49,755 nt of DNA from Pseudomonas fluorescens. GTDB taxonomy: Bacteria; Pseudomonadota; Gammaproteobacteria; Pseudomonadales; Pseudomonadaceae. The notes beneath the pieces are model-generated. The model was not told the origin of the DNA. It saw only the letters and a list, made by a program, of their open reading frames with translations, and did not search any database. The position numbers and the translations under genes were made by a program. The stretch lies in the NCBI RefSeq assembly GCF_902497895.1, contig NZ_CABVHQ010000046.1, forward strand, positions 1 through 49,755, in the 5' to 3' direction. The first letter of the stretch is position 1; the number at the start of each line of letters is the position of its first letter. This document shows, piece after piece, positions 16,944-25,718 of the stretch.

Positions 16944-18956
16944 TCAAAAGGTGGTTTTCAGCGTTAGGTACAGCGCGCCACGGTCTTCGGTGGTCGCACC
17001 GCCTCCCGAGAAGGCCGAATAGCCACCGGCATAGCAGGCATAGTTCTGGTTACCGCTGAAGGCGTTCGGCGTGGAGCCATCGCCACTGCCGGCATTGGCA
17101 GCACCGGTACCGATCCCGCTGACATCACACTTGTCTGCCTTGCCGAAGGCATCCACGTACTTGAGGTCGACAAAGTATTTGTTGTAGATGGCAGCACCGA
17201 CGCCAAGCGCATAGTTGCCGGTGTCTTTCGCACCACCGCCGGACACCGGTGAAACACCGTCCAGGCCCACGTTGACGGACATCGGCATGCTCATGTCGAC
17301 GCCAGGGAACACCTGGTACCAGGTCGGCGTGAAGTTGACTGCGATACCCCAGTTGTCCCGGGTCGGCGCATCGATGCCGCGATAGCTGCTCTTGCCCTTG
17401 TAGAGCCCCTCGTTCTTGCTATCGAGCTTGAGCAGGTTGCTGTAATACAGCTCGCCGAGCAGCACGGCCGAATCGAACAGCGGTGTCCTGGAAATGGTCA
17501 TCAGACCGTTGAGCGTCCAGTGCAGCGTGTCGCCGGTGGCGCTCATGCTGTCGCCTTTGCCCGGGGTGTCATAGACGATACCGGTGGCTGCCGTGCGAGC
17601 AGGCAACAGGCCCAGACCTTGACCCAGACCCAGCGGTCCGGTGGAACTGAGCACGGCCGGGATGCTGGCCAGCGGCATGTTGTGGCGGATGTTCAGATCA
17701 CTGCCGACACTGATCCCGGCAACATCCTTGGACAGGCTGAAACCGATGACGTCGATGTCGTCGCCATAGGCCAGTTGATAGGTGGCGGTGCTCAGCGAAT
17801 TCAACGTATTGACGACAGCCGGCACCATCCCCGCTGGCGGCGTACCGTTGGCATTCGCCGAACTCAGCCCCGCGCCGTTCAACCAGGCCTGCGGCAAAAT
17901 ATCCGAGGTCTTGCGGTAGTAAACGCCCAGCGTACCGTCCAGCCATTGCGGCGACCATTTGGCCATCACCCCCCAGTCGCCGTGCTTGTCCGGTTTCAAA
18001 TCATGCCCACGACGCACATTGGTCAGCCCATTGCAGGGCGCCAGGCCACAACCCAGCGGGCTTCCAGCTACCACGGCATTGGTATTGCCCAGCAGGAACG
18101 ACTGCGCGCCAAACCCCACCAGATCCGAGCCGCCATAGTAGGTGCCGGCCTCAGGCAGGCGCGCGGCATTCCAGTCCAGGAAGTACTGGGCGCCCAGGGT
18201 CAACTCGGGGTTGACGGTGAAGGACATCGACACCTGATTGCGCGGGACGAACAGTTCCTTGGCCTCGGTACCGGGGGACGCCGCCAGCTTGGCCAGGTCA
18301 AGGCCGGACTGGCCGTAGCTGACCGAATGCACCGGGTTCAGAATGGTCTCACCCCAGAACACGTTGTGTTGCCCGGCCTTGATGCTGAACAGGGACTCCT
18401 CACCCACTTCGGTGCTGTAGAACACGAAGGCATCCAGAATCTCGCCGGAGGGACCGGTGTAGTAGCGCTGGGCGTAGTTGCTCAGGTGCGGGCTGCCATT
18501 GCCGACATTGTCCCGGGTGACCGCGCCAAGACGCGGGTCATTGGCGACCAGGCCCGAAGTTGCGCCATTGCCGTTGACGAAAGGGTTGGAATTGGAACCG
18601 GTGTTTTCATACGCCTTGTCGTACCAGCTCGCGGCACTGACGCGAAAACCCTTGTTGCCTTGATAGACTACATCCATCTCGGTCAACAGGTCAACACGGT
18701 TGGTAATGTTGGTGCCGGACTTGCGGAAGTTGTAGTCGCCGTCGTTGTTGTTCGGCGTCCCCAGCATGCGCTGGTCGGCGCTTTCGGTGCGCACGCCGTA
18801 GTTGTACTTGACGGTGTTGTCAAAGCGCACGGCCCAGTCGGGATTGCCGGTGTCGAGTTCAAACCCATGGGCAGCCGGCACGCAAGCAGCAAGGATAGCC
18901 AGGGCTAGCAGGCTGCGATGTGAGGGGTTGTGGCTATGACTCTTATTGTTATGCAT
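16944..18956 (-). CDS. DUF1302 domain-containing outer-membrane protein
   Basis: A 670-residue protein with a signal peptide (hydrophobic core about residues 14-28, AHG at the cleavage site). The sequence is rich in Gly/Asn/Tyr with alternating hydrophobic strands and ends in a C-terminal aromatic (LYLTLKTTF), the outer-membrane insertion signal of beta-barrels. These traits fit the DUF1302 family, porin-like proteins found with DUF1329 partners in degraders of steroids, fatty acids and other hydrophobic compounds. GGAGA precedes the ATG. First gene of the cluster, so its promoter should be in the 130 bases upstream (18957-19086), where I could not pick a firm -35/-10 pair. Confidence 0.9.
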   Translation of the reverse strand: MHNNKSHSHNPSHRSLLALAILAACVPAAHGFELDTGNPDWAVRFDNTVKYNYGVRTESADQRMLGTPNNNDGDYNFRKSGTNITNRVDLLTEMDVVYQGNKGFRVSAASWYDKAYENTGSNSNPFVNGNGATSGLVANDPRLGAVTRDNVGNGSPHLSNYAQRYYTGPSGEILDAFVFYSTEVGEESLFSIKAGQHNVFWGETILNPVHSVSYGQSGLDLAKLAASPGTEAKELFVPRNQVSMSFTVNPELTLGAQYFLDWNAARLPEAGTYYGGSDLVGFGAQSFLLGNTNAVVAGSPLGCGLAPCNGLTNVRRGHDLKPDKHGDWGVMAKWSPQWLDGTLGVYYRKTSDILPQAWLNGAGLSSANANGTPPAGMVPAVVNTLNSLSTATYQLAYGDDIDVIGFSLSKDVAGISVGSDLNIRHNMPLASIPAVLSSTGPLGLGQGLGLLPARTAATGIVYDTPGKGDSMSATGDTLHWTLNGLMTISRTPLFDSAVLLGELYYSNLLKLDSKNEGLYKGKSSYRGIDAPTRDNWGIAVNFTPTWYQVFPGVDMSMPMSVNVGLDGVSPVSGGGAKDTGNYALGVGAAIYNKYFVDLKYVDAFGKADKCDVSGIGTGAANAGSGDGSTPNAFSGNQNYACYAGGYSAFSGGGATTEDRGALYLTLKTTF

Positions 18957-19086
18957 TGCGTTGTCTCCGCCATGTTGTACTTGTTTTTAAGCGCAGCTTC
19001 CCTTGCGCAAGCCCTGGTGAAAGGGACTGCGTTTTTTCACGCGTTAGAGAAATTACCGAACGCGTTGCGACCGGCCAGGTGCCTGA

Positions 19087-19653
19087 CTAGCGATCCAGTT
19101 CCAGAATGAGTGCTTCGGCCTGCGGCCAGTGGCCAAAGCCCGAAGCCGGGTTGAGGTGGCCGACTTCGCCGAGGTTGACCAGTTCGCTGTCCCAGTCGTG
19201 GGCCATGCGGGTGACTGCCTCCAGGCTGGCCAGGTGATCGTTGGTGCTGCCCGCCACGAGGCTGCGAAAAGGCAGCGCGCCGGTGGGCAGAGGGGCCCAG
19301 CCATTGGCTCGAAGGGTTTGCGGGGCTGGATAGCCCTGCGGCCAGGTAGCATCGAGGTCAGGCGGCGCGGCCAGCAGAGCGCCCTTGATTGGGCCGCTGT
19401 GCCGGGCAGCCCAGTGCGCGACCATCAGTACACCGGCGCTGTGAGCGACGAGAATCACCGGCCCGTCGATCTGCGCAAGTTCGTGCTGGATGGCACGCAC
19501 GCGAGCGGCGCAGTCGAGCTTGTCGGTTTCAACTGGTGGCACGCTGCGTACCTTGCTCAACCTGGCCTCAAGCAGGGTTTGCCAATGCTCGGCAACATGG
19601 TCGCGCAGGCCCGGTACGATCAGAACGGTTGCGGTAGTTTGCAGTTTGTCCAC
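19087..19653 (-). CDS. RBBP9/YdeN-family serine hydrolase
   Basis: Small alpha/beta hydrolase, 188 residues. The nucleophile elbow is VAHSAG, the likely acid is in STNDHL, and the catalytic His is in VGHLNPASGFG; the GHxNxxSGxG pattern is typical of YdeN/RBBP9 hydrolases. I start it at a GTG at 19653 (VDKLQTTATV), which has GAAGG seven bases upstream. An in-frame codon at 19782 would add 43 residues of unlikely composition that run through a putative operator. It lies head-to-head with the AraC regulator and carries upstream an element shared with the catabolic operon at 27562, suggesting the same regulon. The substrate, perhaps an ester or thioester, is unknown. Confidence 0.82.
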   Translation of the reverse strand: MDKLQTTATVLIVPGLRDHVAEHWQTLLEARLSKVRSVPPVETDKLDCAARVRAIQHELAQIDGPVILVAHSAGVLMVAHWAARHSGPIKGALLAAPPDLDATWPQGYPAPQTLRANGWAPLPTGALPFRSLVAGSTNDHLASLEAVTRMAHDWDSELVNLGEVGHLNPASGFGHWPQAEALILELDR

Positions 19654-19743
19654 TTGAACACCTTCGTCTTCTCGATGGCTCGACTGGCTGTTTCGCCAGA
19701 ATCTTTTTGTAGTACCGACATTAAAGAGCCCCCCTCCTCTGCG

Positions 19744-19783
19744 CTTCTCATTTGACGTCAGCCACTTTTCTTTTGATGACAAA
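19744..19783 (-). promoter_or_regulatory. Putative AraC-regulator operator, copy A
   Basis: A 40-base element that matches 30 of 40 positions, without gaps, to copy B at 27637-27676. Both contain GAC triplets exactly 24 bases apart and the core CTTTTC..TT..TGACAAA. It lies about 125 bases upstream of the hydrolase GTG start, in the same orientation relative to that gene as copy B has to its operon. Confidence 0.6.
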
Positions 19784-19853
19784 TTTCCCGTTGCGCCGAT
19801 TTTTCCTTAGGGCGCAAAAAAGTACGGGAGTCAACGCGCAGCTCAGGTCCAAA

Positions 19854-19873
19854 ACTTTTCATTTCATGACTTG
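19854..19873. promoter_or_regulatory. Putative AraC-regulator half-operator, copy C
   Basis: The segment CTTTTCATTTCATGAC matches the right half of copy B in 15 of 20 positions. The left half is poorly conserved. It lies about 60 bases before the AraC-type regulator start, a suitable position for autoregulation. Inferred. Confidence 0.5.
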
Positions 19874-19931
19874 CTGGATATAGCCAGTCACGTTAATTTC
19901 GGTCGCAACCACTACAAGAAAAAGCTCCTAC

Positions 19932-20987
19932 ATGACTAAGCTCGTACGCGCCGCCGTGTTGACCAACTACCTGGAGGTGGCGCAGCACCTGGGGTTGAAC
20001 CCACAGGTCCTGCTGGCCGATGTCGGCTTGAGCAAAGCCCTGTTGCAAACCCCCGAGCACCGTATTCCCATCGATGCTGCGGTGCGCCTGCTGGAAAACT
20101 CGGCCAATGCCAGCGGTTGCCAGTACTTTGGCTTGAGCATGGCCGAGTCACGCCAGCTCTCCGATTTTGGTGTTGTCAGCCTGCTGCTCACCCATCAACG
20201 AACGCTGCGTGATGCGTTACAGGTGCTGGTGCATTACCGTCATCTGATGAACGACTCGTTGGCGATCTTCGTCGAAGAAGCGGGCAGAATGGTGATCATC
20301 CGCGAGGAGGTGATCCCCGGCTCGCCGATGCCCTGCCGACAGGCCAATGAACTTGCAATCGGTGTGATGTTCCGCCTGTGCGCCGCACTGCTCGGAACGC
20401 ACTGGCACCCCTACAGCGTCAACTTCACCCACCAGCCCCCCGATAACCTGCAACTGCATCGCCGGCTGTTTGGGTGCAATCTGGAGTTCGGCAGCGAGTT
20501 CAATGGCATTGTCTGTCCTGACGCCAACCTTGACATGGCCAATCCCCATGCCGATCCGGGCATGGCACGCTACGCCCAACGTTATCTCGATTCGCTGCAA
20601 CGCGATGAAGGACCTTCGACCCTGTTCGAGGTACGCAAGGCTATCTACTTGCTGCTGCCCATGGGACGCGCCACCATCGAGCAGATCGCCCAGACCCAGG
20701 GCATGAACGTGCGCACCCTGCAGCGCCGCCTGAAAGAAGACGACTGCACCTTCAATGACCTGATCAACGACGTGCGTCGCGATCTGGTGTTGCGCTACCT
20801 GGAGAACCCGAGCTATTCGCTGAGCCAGGTTGCCGACATGCTGGGATATTCCATGGCGAGTTCCTTTACACGCTGGTTCATCACGCAGTTTGGAATGCCG
20901 CCGGCGTCCTGGCGCAGCGCGCAAAAAAAACAACCCGTCAAAGCGCCGACTGCAACAGGCAGCCTCCCCGACCGCACAAAGCCCTGA
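19932..20987 (+). CDS. AraC-family transcriptional regulator (Arabinose_bd/OruR-like N-terminus)
   Basis: A 351-residue regulator. Residues 1-200 match the effector-binding domain shared by OruR/ArgR-like AraC proteins (VLTNYLEVAQHLGL, AESRQLSDFG). Residues about 240-335 form the double helix-turn-helix AraC domain (TIEQIAQTQGMNVRTLQRRL and YSLSQVADMLGYSMASSFTRWF). No strong Shine-Dalgarno is visible before the ATG. Divergent from the small hydrolase and just downstream of the terminator end of the catabolic operon on the other strand. Three related sites (two full, one half) near 19750, 19860 and 27650 make it the likely activator of the hydrolase and of the 27562-21160 operon. The inducer is unknown. 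Confidence 0.9.
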   Translation: MTKLVRAAVLTNYLEVAQHLGLNPQVLLADVGLSKALLQTPEHRIPIDAAVRLLENSANASGCQYFGLSMAESRQLSDFGVVSLLLTHQRTLRDALQVLVHYRHLMNDSLAIFVEEAGRMVIIREEVIPGSPMPCRQANELAIGVMFRLCAALLGTHWHPYSVNFTHQPPDNLQLHRRLFGCNLEFGSEFNGIVCPDANLDMANPHADPGMARYAQRYLDSLQRDEGPSTLFEVRKAIYLLLPMGRATIEQIAQTQGMNVRTLQRRLKEDDCTFNDLINDVRRDLVLRYLENPSYSLSQVADMLGYSMASSFTRWFITQFGMPPASWRSAQKKQPVKAPTATGSLPDRTKP

Positions 20988-21031
20988 AGCGGGCGGCACG
21001 CCGTGCGCATAGGGAGACCGGGAATATCAAA

Positions 21032-21063
21032 GAAAAAAACGGCGACTGCCGTCACAGTCGCCG
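21032..21063 (-). terminator. Rho-independent terminator of the catabolic operon
   Basis: On the minus strand the hairpin CGGCGACTG/CAGTCGCCG (21063-21040) is followed at once by seven T residues (21039-21033) and more T-rich sequence. It lies 97 bases after the last gene of the operon. Confidence 0.85.
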
Positions 21064-21159
21064 CAAAGGAACCGGTGCCTGTGGCTCCGGTCGAGTGCCC
21101 CACTGCGCCATGGAGTAAAACGCAGTGCGGGCGCAAGTTGGTGCAATCCGTAGCAGGGT

Positions 21160-22170
21160 TTACAGCCCCCAGTGCAGCAACAGCAGCACAAGGACCGCGA
21201 GGAACACCGTTTCCCCCACCATCAGCAGGATCGGCTTGATGCCGACCGCGGCGAGCTCCTTGAGCTGAGTCTTCATCCCCAAGGCACTGATGGACACCAC
21301 CAGGCTCCAGCGCGACAGCTCGTTGACGGAGTCCTGCACCACCGGGGCAACCCAGCCAGTGCTGTTGATGCAGGCGAGAATCAGGAAACCAACGGCGAAC
21401 CAGGGCAGCAGCGGCGGCCGTTTGGCCGTCGGGTCGGCGCCCTGCATACGCGTGATCATGGCGGCGCAGAGGATCACCGGTAGAAGCATGGCGACACGCA
21501 TCAACTTGAGCACCGTGGCCGTATCGCCGGTCTCGGTGGACATGCTGTAGCCGGCGCCGACCACCTGGGCGACATCGTGGATGGTGGCGCCGAGGAACAC
21601 CCCGGCGACTTGTGGCGACAACGACAACCCATTGGCAATCATCGGGTAAAGGATCATCGACGCAGTGGAAAGCGCCGATACACCGATCACGGTGAACAGT
21701 GTGGCGCGCTCTTTCTGCGGGTGGTTGGGCAACGCCGCAGCCAGGGCCAGCGCCGCCGAGGCACCACAAATCGCGGTAGCCCCACCGGTGAGCATGCCGA
21801 ACAGGCGCTGGAAGCCCAGAGCCTTGGCCGCCACCACCGAGAGACCAATCGTCACCACCACCAGGATCACCACCAGGGCAAAAGGTTTCCAGCCCAGCGC
21901 GGCGATCTGTTCGAGTGTGATCCGCATGCCCAACAGGGCTACGCCGATGCGCAGCACGGTGCGCGCCGTGAACTCGATGCCGGCCTTGCACGGGCCCTCG
22001 CCGGAGAGAAAATTCAGCGCCATGCCGAGCAGCAAGGCAAACAACATGACCGGCGCACCGTAGTGCTCGGAGAGGAAGGTCGCCGCCGCCGCAACGATCA
22101 GGCTGACGATAAAACCCGGCGCCAGTTCGCGCGTTCGGCTGTGGATGCTGGTGAGAGCAATGGCGCTCAT
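21160..22170 (-). CDS. YeiH/UPF0324-family putative sulfate exporter
   Basis: Polytopic inner-membrane protein of 336 residues with about ten hydrophobic segments. Family marks are GMALNFL, RIGVALLGMRIT, GGATAICGASAA and GATIHDVAQVVGAG. It belongs to the PSE (putative sulfate exporter) family, which includes TauZ/SuyZ-type proteins seen beside sulfonate-degradation genes. The start is the ATG at 22170 with GAGGAG upstream; its ATG overlaps the TGA of the Rieske gene by 4 bases, so it is translationally coupled. As last gene of an operon that also encodes a TauD-like dioxygenase, it could remove sulfite or sulfate released from a sulfonate. That link is inference. Confidence 0.88.
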   Translation of the reverse strand: MSAIALTSIHSRTRELAPGFIVSLIVAAAATFLSEHYGAPVMLFALLLGMALNFLSGEGPCKAGIEFTARTVLRIGVALLGMRITLEQIAALGWKPFALVVILVVVTIGLSVVAAKALGFQRLFGMLTGGATAICGASAALALAAALPNHPQKERATLFTVIGVSALSTASMILYPMIANGLSLSPQVAGVFLGATIHDVAQVVGAGYSMSTETGDTATVLKLMRVAMLLPVILCAAMITRMQGADPTAKRPPLLPWFAVGFLILACINSTGWVAPVVQDSVNELSRWSLVVSISALGMKTQLKELAAVGIKPILLMVGETVFLAVLVLLLLHWGL

Positions 22171-22493
22171 GGCGCAGACTCCTCGGGGACGATAACGATG
22201 AATGCCTGGCCGTCGACTACCTCGACCGGGTAGTTGGCGACCTTGAGTTTGGTGGAGTTGAGCAGGTAGCCGCTGCGCAGATCGAAGCGCAGGCCATGGG
22301 CACAGCATTGAATCACCCGCCCATCAAGGCGCCCGCCACACAGCGAGGCACCCTGGTGCGGGCAGCTGTCGTCAATGGCATAGAGCCCCCCTTCGACGTT
22401 GAACAACGCCAGGCTTCTGCCATCGACTTCGAACAGCGCGCGGCCTCCGACCTGCGGGAGTTTGCCGGCAGGCACCGGTATACGCAGACTCAT
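22167..22493 (-). CDS. Rieske [2Fe-2S] ferredoxin
   Basis: Small soluble electron carrier of 108 residues. The cluster ligands are Cys44-x-His46 (CPHQG) and Cys63-x2-His66 (CCAHG), separated by 16 residues, the standard Rieske spacing. No membrane anchor or catalytic oxygenase domain is present, so it should act as a ferredoxin partner, for example to the quinone oxidoreductase-like protein or to an oxygenase, or as a stand-alone Rieske protein of NirD type. It overlaps both neighbours by 4 bases (DsbA-like gene upstream, YeiH gene downstream). No oxygenase alpha subunit is in the operon, so its partner is unclear. Confidence 0.9.
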   Translation of the reverse strand: MSLRIPVPAGKLPQVGGRALFEVDGRSLALFNVEGGLYAIDDSCPHQGASLCGGRLDGRVIQCCAHGLRFDLRSGYLLNSTKLKVANYPVEVVDGQAFIVIVPEESAP

Positions 22494-23152
22494 GACGGCT
22501 GCCCCTCGGGCTCGCTATGCAGCAGAACTTCGCACATGGCGCCAAACAACACCTCGGCAGGCTGTGCCCCGGCTATCGCGAGGCGATGGTCGAAGTGAAA
22601 ACAGGGCACGCTGCTGGCAGCTCTTGTGTTGCCGACGAAGGGGCTGGCATCGCCCTGCAGGCAGTCGGCCACGGCGGTGCAGTCGAAACCGCACGACGCG
22701 GCGATGGCCATCAAGGTGTCCCGGCACCCCAGATCCTCACCGTAATGGAAGTAGGCGGCAAACAGCCGCTCGAGCAGGACCTCACGCTGCGCCGTGTTGC
22801 CGAGCGAGTTGGCGTGCTCCAGCAGGCGATGGGCGTCGGCGGTATTGGGCATCTTGCCGATGCCGCTCAGGTCGATGGACAGCCCGACTGCCGCCGCGGC
22901 CTGCTGTACCTGCGCCTGGCGCATGCGCACGGTTTCGGCACTGCCCAGGCGCTTCAGATAGAACTCGGCGAAGGGTTCACCCTGTGCCGGCAGCTGTGGC
23001 AGCAGCTGGACCCCTTGCCATGCCAGCGTGATCTCGACATCCGGCTGTTGGCTGCGCAACCGGGCCAGCGCGCGCTCCAGTTGACGCTTACCGATCAGGC
23101 ACCAGGGGCAGATGAAGTCGAAGAACACATCGATATGCAAACGACGACTCAC
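22490..23152 (-). CDS. DsbA-family (FrnE-like) thioredoxin-fold oxidoreductase
   Basis: Cytoplasmic DsbA-type protein of 220 residues, with no signal peptide. The active-site motif CPWC is at residues 15-18 (FDFICPWCLIGKRQLE), as in FrnE-like proteins and near 2-hydroxychromene-2-carboxylate isomerases. The closing motif ASSVPCFHFDHRLAIAGAQ contains the cis-Pro loop. It starts at GTG 23152 with a GAGGTG ribosome site, and the start overlaps the MFS stop by 4 bases. In catabolic operons such proteins may handle glutathione conjugates or isomerise intermediates; which applies here cannot be seen. Confidence 0.86.
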   Translation of the reverse strand: MSRRLHIDVFFDFICPWCLIGKRQLERALARLRSQQPDVEITLAWQGVQLLPQLPAQGEPFAEFYLKRLGSAETVRMRQAQVQQAAAAVGLSIDLSGIGKMPNTADAHRLLEHANSLGNTAQREVLLERLFAAYFHYGEDLGCRDTLMAIAASCGFDCTAVADCLQGDASPFVGNTRAASSVPCFHFDHRLAIAGAQPAEVLFGAMCEVLLHSEPEGQPS

Positions 23153-24480
23153 GATTTCACCTCGTATACCGCTTTGTTGGCTCTGTCATTGATGCTATCG
23201 CCCTTAAGCCGCGCAATATCGTTGTGGTAGTGGCACTTGGCATAGAAGAACACCGCCGCCGCCGCGATGCTGACCAGGGGTACCAACTGGAAGGCGGCAT
23301 GCAGGCCGATGAAATCGGATACCTTGCCGGTGATGAACGGCCCCGGAGCCAGCCCCAGCATGTTGTTGGCCAGGGTCAGCGTGGCGAAGGCGGTGCCGTG
23401 GACTGAGTAGTGGGTCAAGTTGGCAACCATCGCCCCGGCAGGCCCGGTGGTGCCGGCGGCAAACAGCATGCCCAGGCAGATCAACGCCAGTTGGGCGGAC
23501 CCCGCCGGCAGGGCAAAAGCCAGCGTCAGCAGCAGGCAGCTGCCCAGGCAGTAGGCGATGGCCAGGGCGACCTTGCGTTCCGGCGATTGGCGACACAGAC
23601 GGTCGCTGAGCATGCCACAGAGAATCATCCCGGCACCGCTGCACAGCACGATGATCGCCGCTACAGCACCGGCCTTGTCTGTACCCATTTCGTAGTAACG
23701 GTTGAGGTAGCTCGGCATCCACACGATCACGGTGCCGCCGACGAACAGCTGCAAGCCGCTACCGACATAGGCGCCGATCACCGAACGACTGGAAAACAGC
23801 GTGCGTAACGGACGCTTGACCGCTGCAACGGCCTTGTTCGCGGCCATGGCGGCGCGCTGTGGGGCGATTCGCGCTTCCTTGACGATGATCGGGTAAAGCC
23901 CCGCCAGCAGCAGGCCGAACAACGCCATGCCGGCGAACGACCAACGCCAGCCCAGCTTGGCGGCGATCACTCCACCCAGGGCCATGCCCAATACCGAACC
24001 GAACATGCCTCCCGCCATAAAGGCACTGGAGAGCGTGGCGCGCATATGCTTGGGGAAAACCGAGATCACCACCGCGATGCCGACGCTGCCGTAGGCGGCT
24101 TCGCCGACGCCGACCATGAAGCGGGCAATAAACATTTGCTGGTAATCCTGCGCCAGCGCGCAGCCCAGAGTGGCCAGGCTCCACAGCAGCGCCATCAACG
24201 CCAGGCTCTTGACCCGCCCAAAGCGATCAGCCATCAGCGACAGGGGAAACGTCAAGAGGCCAACCATCAAGGCGACGATGCCGCTGAGCAGGCCGAGTTG
24301 GCCGTCACTCAACGCCCACTCGCTCTTGAGCATCGGGAATACGGCGTTAAGCACTTGCCGCGACATGTAGTCGGAAATCAACAGGCCGAACGTCAGCGCG
24401 AAGACAATCCAGGCGTATTTACGCGCAACACCGACCGAGCCTGGCTCATCATCGTCTGCTGCGCTGGGGTGAAAGGCCAT
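23149..24480 (-). CDS. MFS transporter (ACS-like)
   Basis: Twelve-helix major facilitator of 443 residues. The MFS loop 2-3 signature is MADRFGRVKSLAL, and the N-terminal SDYMSRQVLNAVFP resembles the anion:cation symporter group that takes up organic acids. GAGGAGG precedes the ATG. Upstream is a 105-base gap to the BKACE gene; downstream genes overlap it. It probably imports the substrate of the operon, which by family would be an organic anion. The substrate is not determinable from sequence. Confidence 0.9.
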   Translation of the reverse strand: MAFHPSAADDDEPGSVGVARKYAWIVFALTFGLLISDYMSRQVLNAVFPMLKSEWALSDGQLGLLSGIVALMVGLLTFPLSLMADRFGRVKSLALMALLWSLATLGCALAQDYQQMFIARFMVGVGEAAYGSVGIAVVISVFPKHMRATLSSAFMAGGMFGSVLGMALGGVIAAKLGWRWSFAGMALFGLLLAGLYPIIVKEARIAPQRAAMAANKAVAAVKRPLRTLFSSRSVIGAYVGSGLQLFVGGTVIVWMPSYLNRYYEMGTDKAGAVAAIIVLCSGAGMILCGMLSDRLCRQSPERKVALAIAYCLGSCLLLTLAFALPAGSAQLALICLGMLFAAGTTGPAGAMVANLTHYSVHGTAFATLTLANNMLGLAPGPFITGKVSDFIGLHAAFQLVPLVSIAAAAVFFYAKCHYHNDIARLKGDSINDRANKAVYEVKS

Positions 24481-24585
24481 GCTGCCTCCTCGGAGTTTTG
24501 CTGCTACTTATTATTGTTGTAGGGAATTTCGACCTTGTTCCAATGCAGCGGGCGAGAAGCCGTCGGCCTCCCGCCCCGCTGCCGG

Positions 24586-25638
24586 TCAGCCGCGTTGCGG
24601 CACACCTTTCTGGCCAGCCTTGCGGTTTGGCGCCATGCCGTTGGCCAGCAGGGTTTCTTCGATGCTTTGATACTGCACACCGATGCGATAGATTTCGCGC
24701 GCTTGCTGGCCGGTGGCGATTTCGCGGCCCAGCTCATGAGCGACGCGCACGGTCTGCTCGATCTGCTGCACCGAGCTGAAGCGCTTGCCCTTCTGATCGA
24801 TGATCGTGTCTTCGATGCCCACGCGCGGGTGCAGTCCCATGGCCAGCGCCATGACGTTGAACGGCAGTACGTTCTTCAACAGCGACTCGGCGGTCAGGGT
24901 GCAGCCGTCCGGCGCGCGGTGGACGAAGTTGAAGAAGTTGAACGGATTAGGTCCATCGAAACCACCGCCGATGCCGATCCAGGTCAGGTTCAGCGGTCCC
25001 CTATAGACGCCCTTGCGCACCAGGCGCTCGAGGGTCTCCATCGCATGCATGCCGGTCAGTTGAAAATGCGGCTGGACGCCGGCCGCCATCAGGCGCCGCA
25101 GATGTTCCTCGACCCAGGCCGGGCCGGCCGGCACGGTCATCTCGCTGTAGGCGGCCTGATAGGCCGGGTTAGCCAGGGAAGTGCCTTCCAGATACTCCGG
25201 ATAGAGCAGCTCCATGATGTTCATCTGGGTGGTGTTGATGGCCACGGTGACCTGGTCCGGCTTTGGCGTGAGCTCAGCCAGCATGTGGCGAGTATCGTCG
25301 GACAACCATTTGGCGGCTTCGCCATCGCTTTCGGGGGCGAAGGAAATCGAGCCGCCGACCTGGATGATCATATCCGGCACGGCTTCACGTACGCCGGCGA
25401 TCAGTTCGTTGAACTTCGACAGGCGCTTGGAGCCCTTGCCGTCCAGTTCGCGCACATGCAGGTGCAATACGGTGGCACCGGCCTCGTAGCAATCGACAGC
25501 TTTCTGCACCTGCTCGTCCATGGTCAGCGGAATGTCTTCGGGGAAGTCTTCCGGCATCCATTCAGGGCCGTACGGGGCGACGGTGATTACCACCTTTTCC
25601 ATGTTTTCAGGGTGCAGGGAATCGTCGAAGAATTGCAT
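24586..25638 (-). CDS. BKACE-family beta-keto acid cleavage enzyme (DUF849)
   Basis: Zn-dependent enzyme of the BKACE superfamily (3-keto-5-aminohexanoate cleavage protein type), 350 residues. These enzymes condense a beta-keto acid with acetyl-CoA, giving acetoacetate and a new CoA ester. The metal motif HLHVRE gives His59 and His61; VTVAPYGPEW near residue 20 and QVGGSISFAPES are other typical segments. TAGGAG precedes the ATG; an internal Met13 would give a more family-typical start. The family acts on many beta-keto acids (for example dehydrocarnitine), so the substrate is open. Its presence says that the operon's pathway passes through a beta-keto acid. Confidence 0.9.
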   Translation of the reverse strand: MQFFDDSLHPENMEKVVITVAPYGPEWMPEDFPEDIPLTMDEQVQKAVDCYEAGATVLHLHVRELDGKGSKRLSKFNELIAGVREAVPDMIIQVGGSISFAPESDGEAAKWLSDDTRHMLAELTPKPDQVTVAINTTQMNIMELLYPEYLEGTSLANPAYQAAYSEMTVPAGPAWVEEHLRRLMAAGVQPHFQLTGMHAMETLERLVRKGVYRGPLNLTWIGIGGGFDGPNPFNFFNFVHRAPDGCTLTAESLLKNVLPFNVMALAMGLHPRVGIEDTIIDQKGKRFSSVQQIEQTVRVAHELGREIATGQQAREIYRIGVQYQSIEETLLANGMAPNRKAGQKGVPQRG

Positions 25639-25718
25639 GAGCTACTCCTATTATTATGGTTGCCCGCTCCCCCCGGGCTGTGCCGGGCAGGCGCGTATGC
25701 GAGTGCAGAAGCGGTTGA

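Noticed and set aside
19654..19782. 43-residue N-terminal extension of the small hydrolase
   Set aside because: The GTG at 19653 has GAAGG at good spacing; the extension lies over the shared regulatory element and lacks family similarity.
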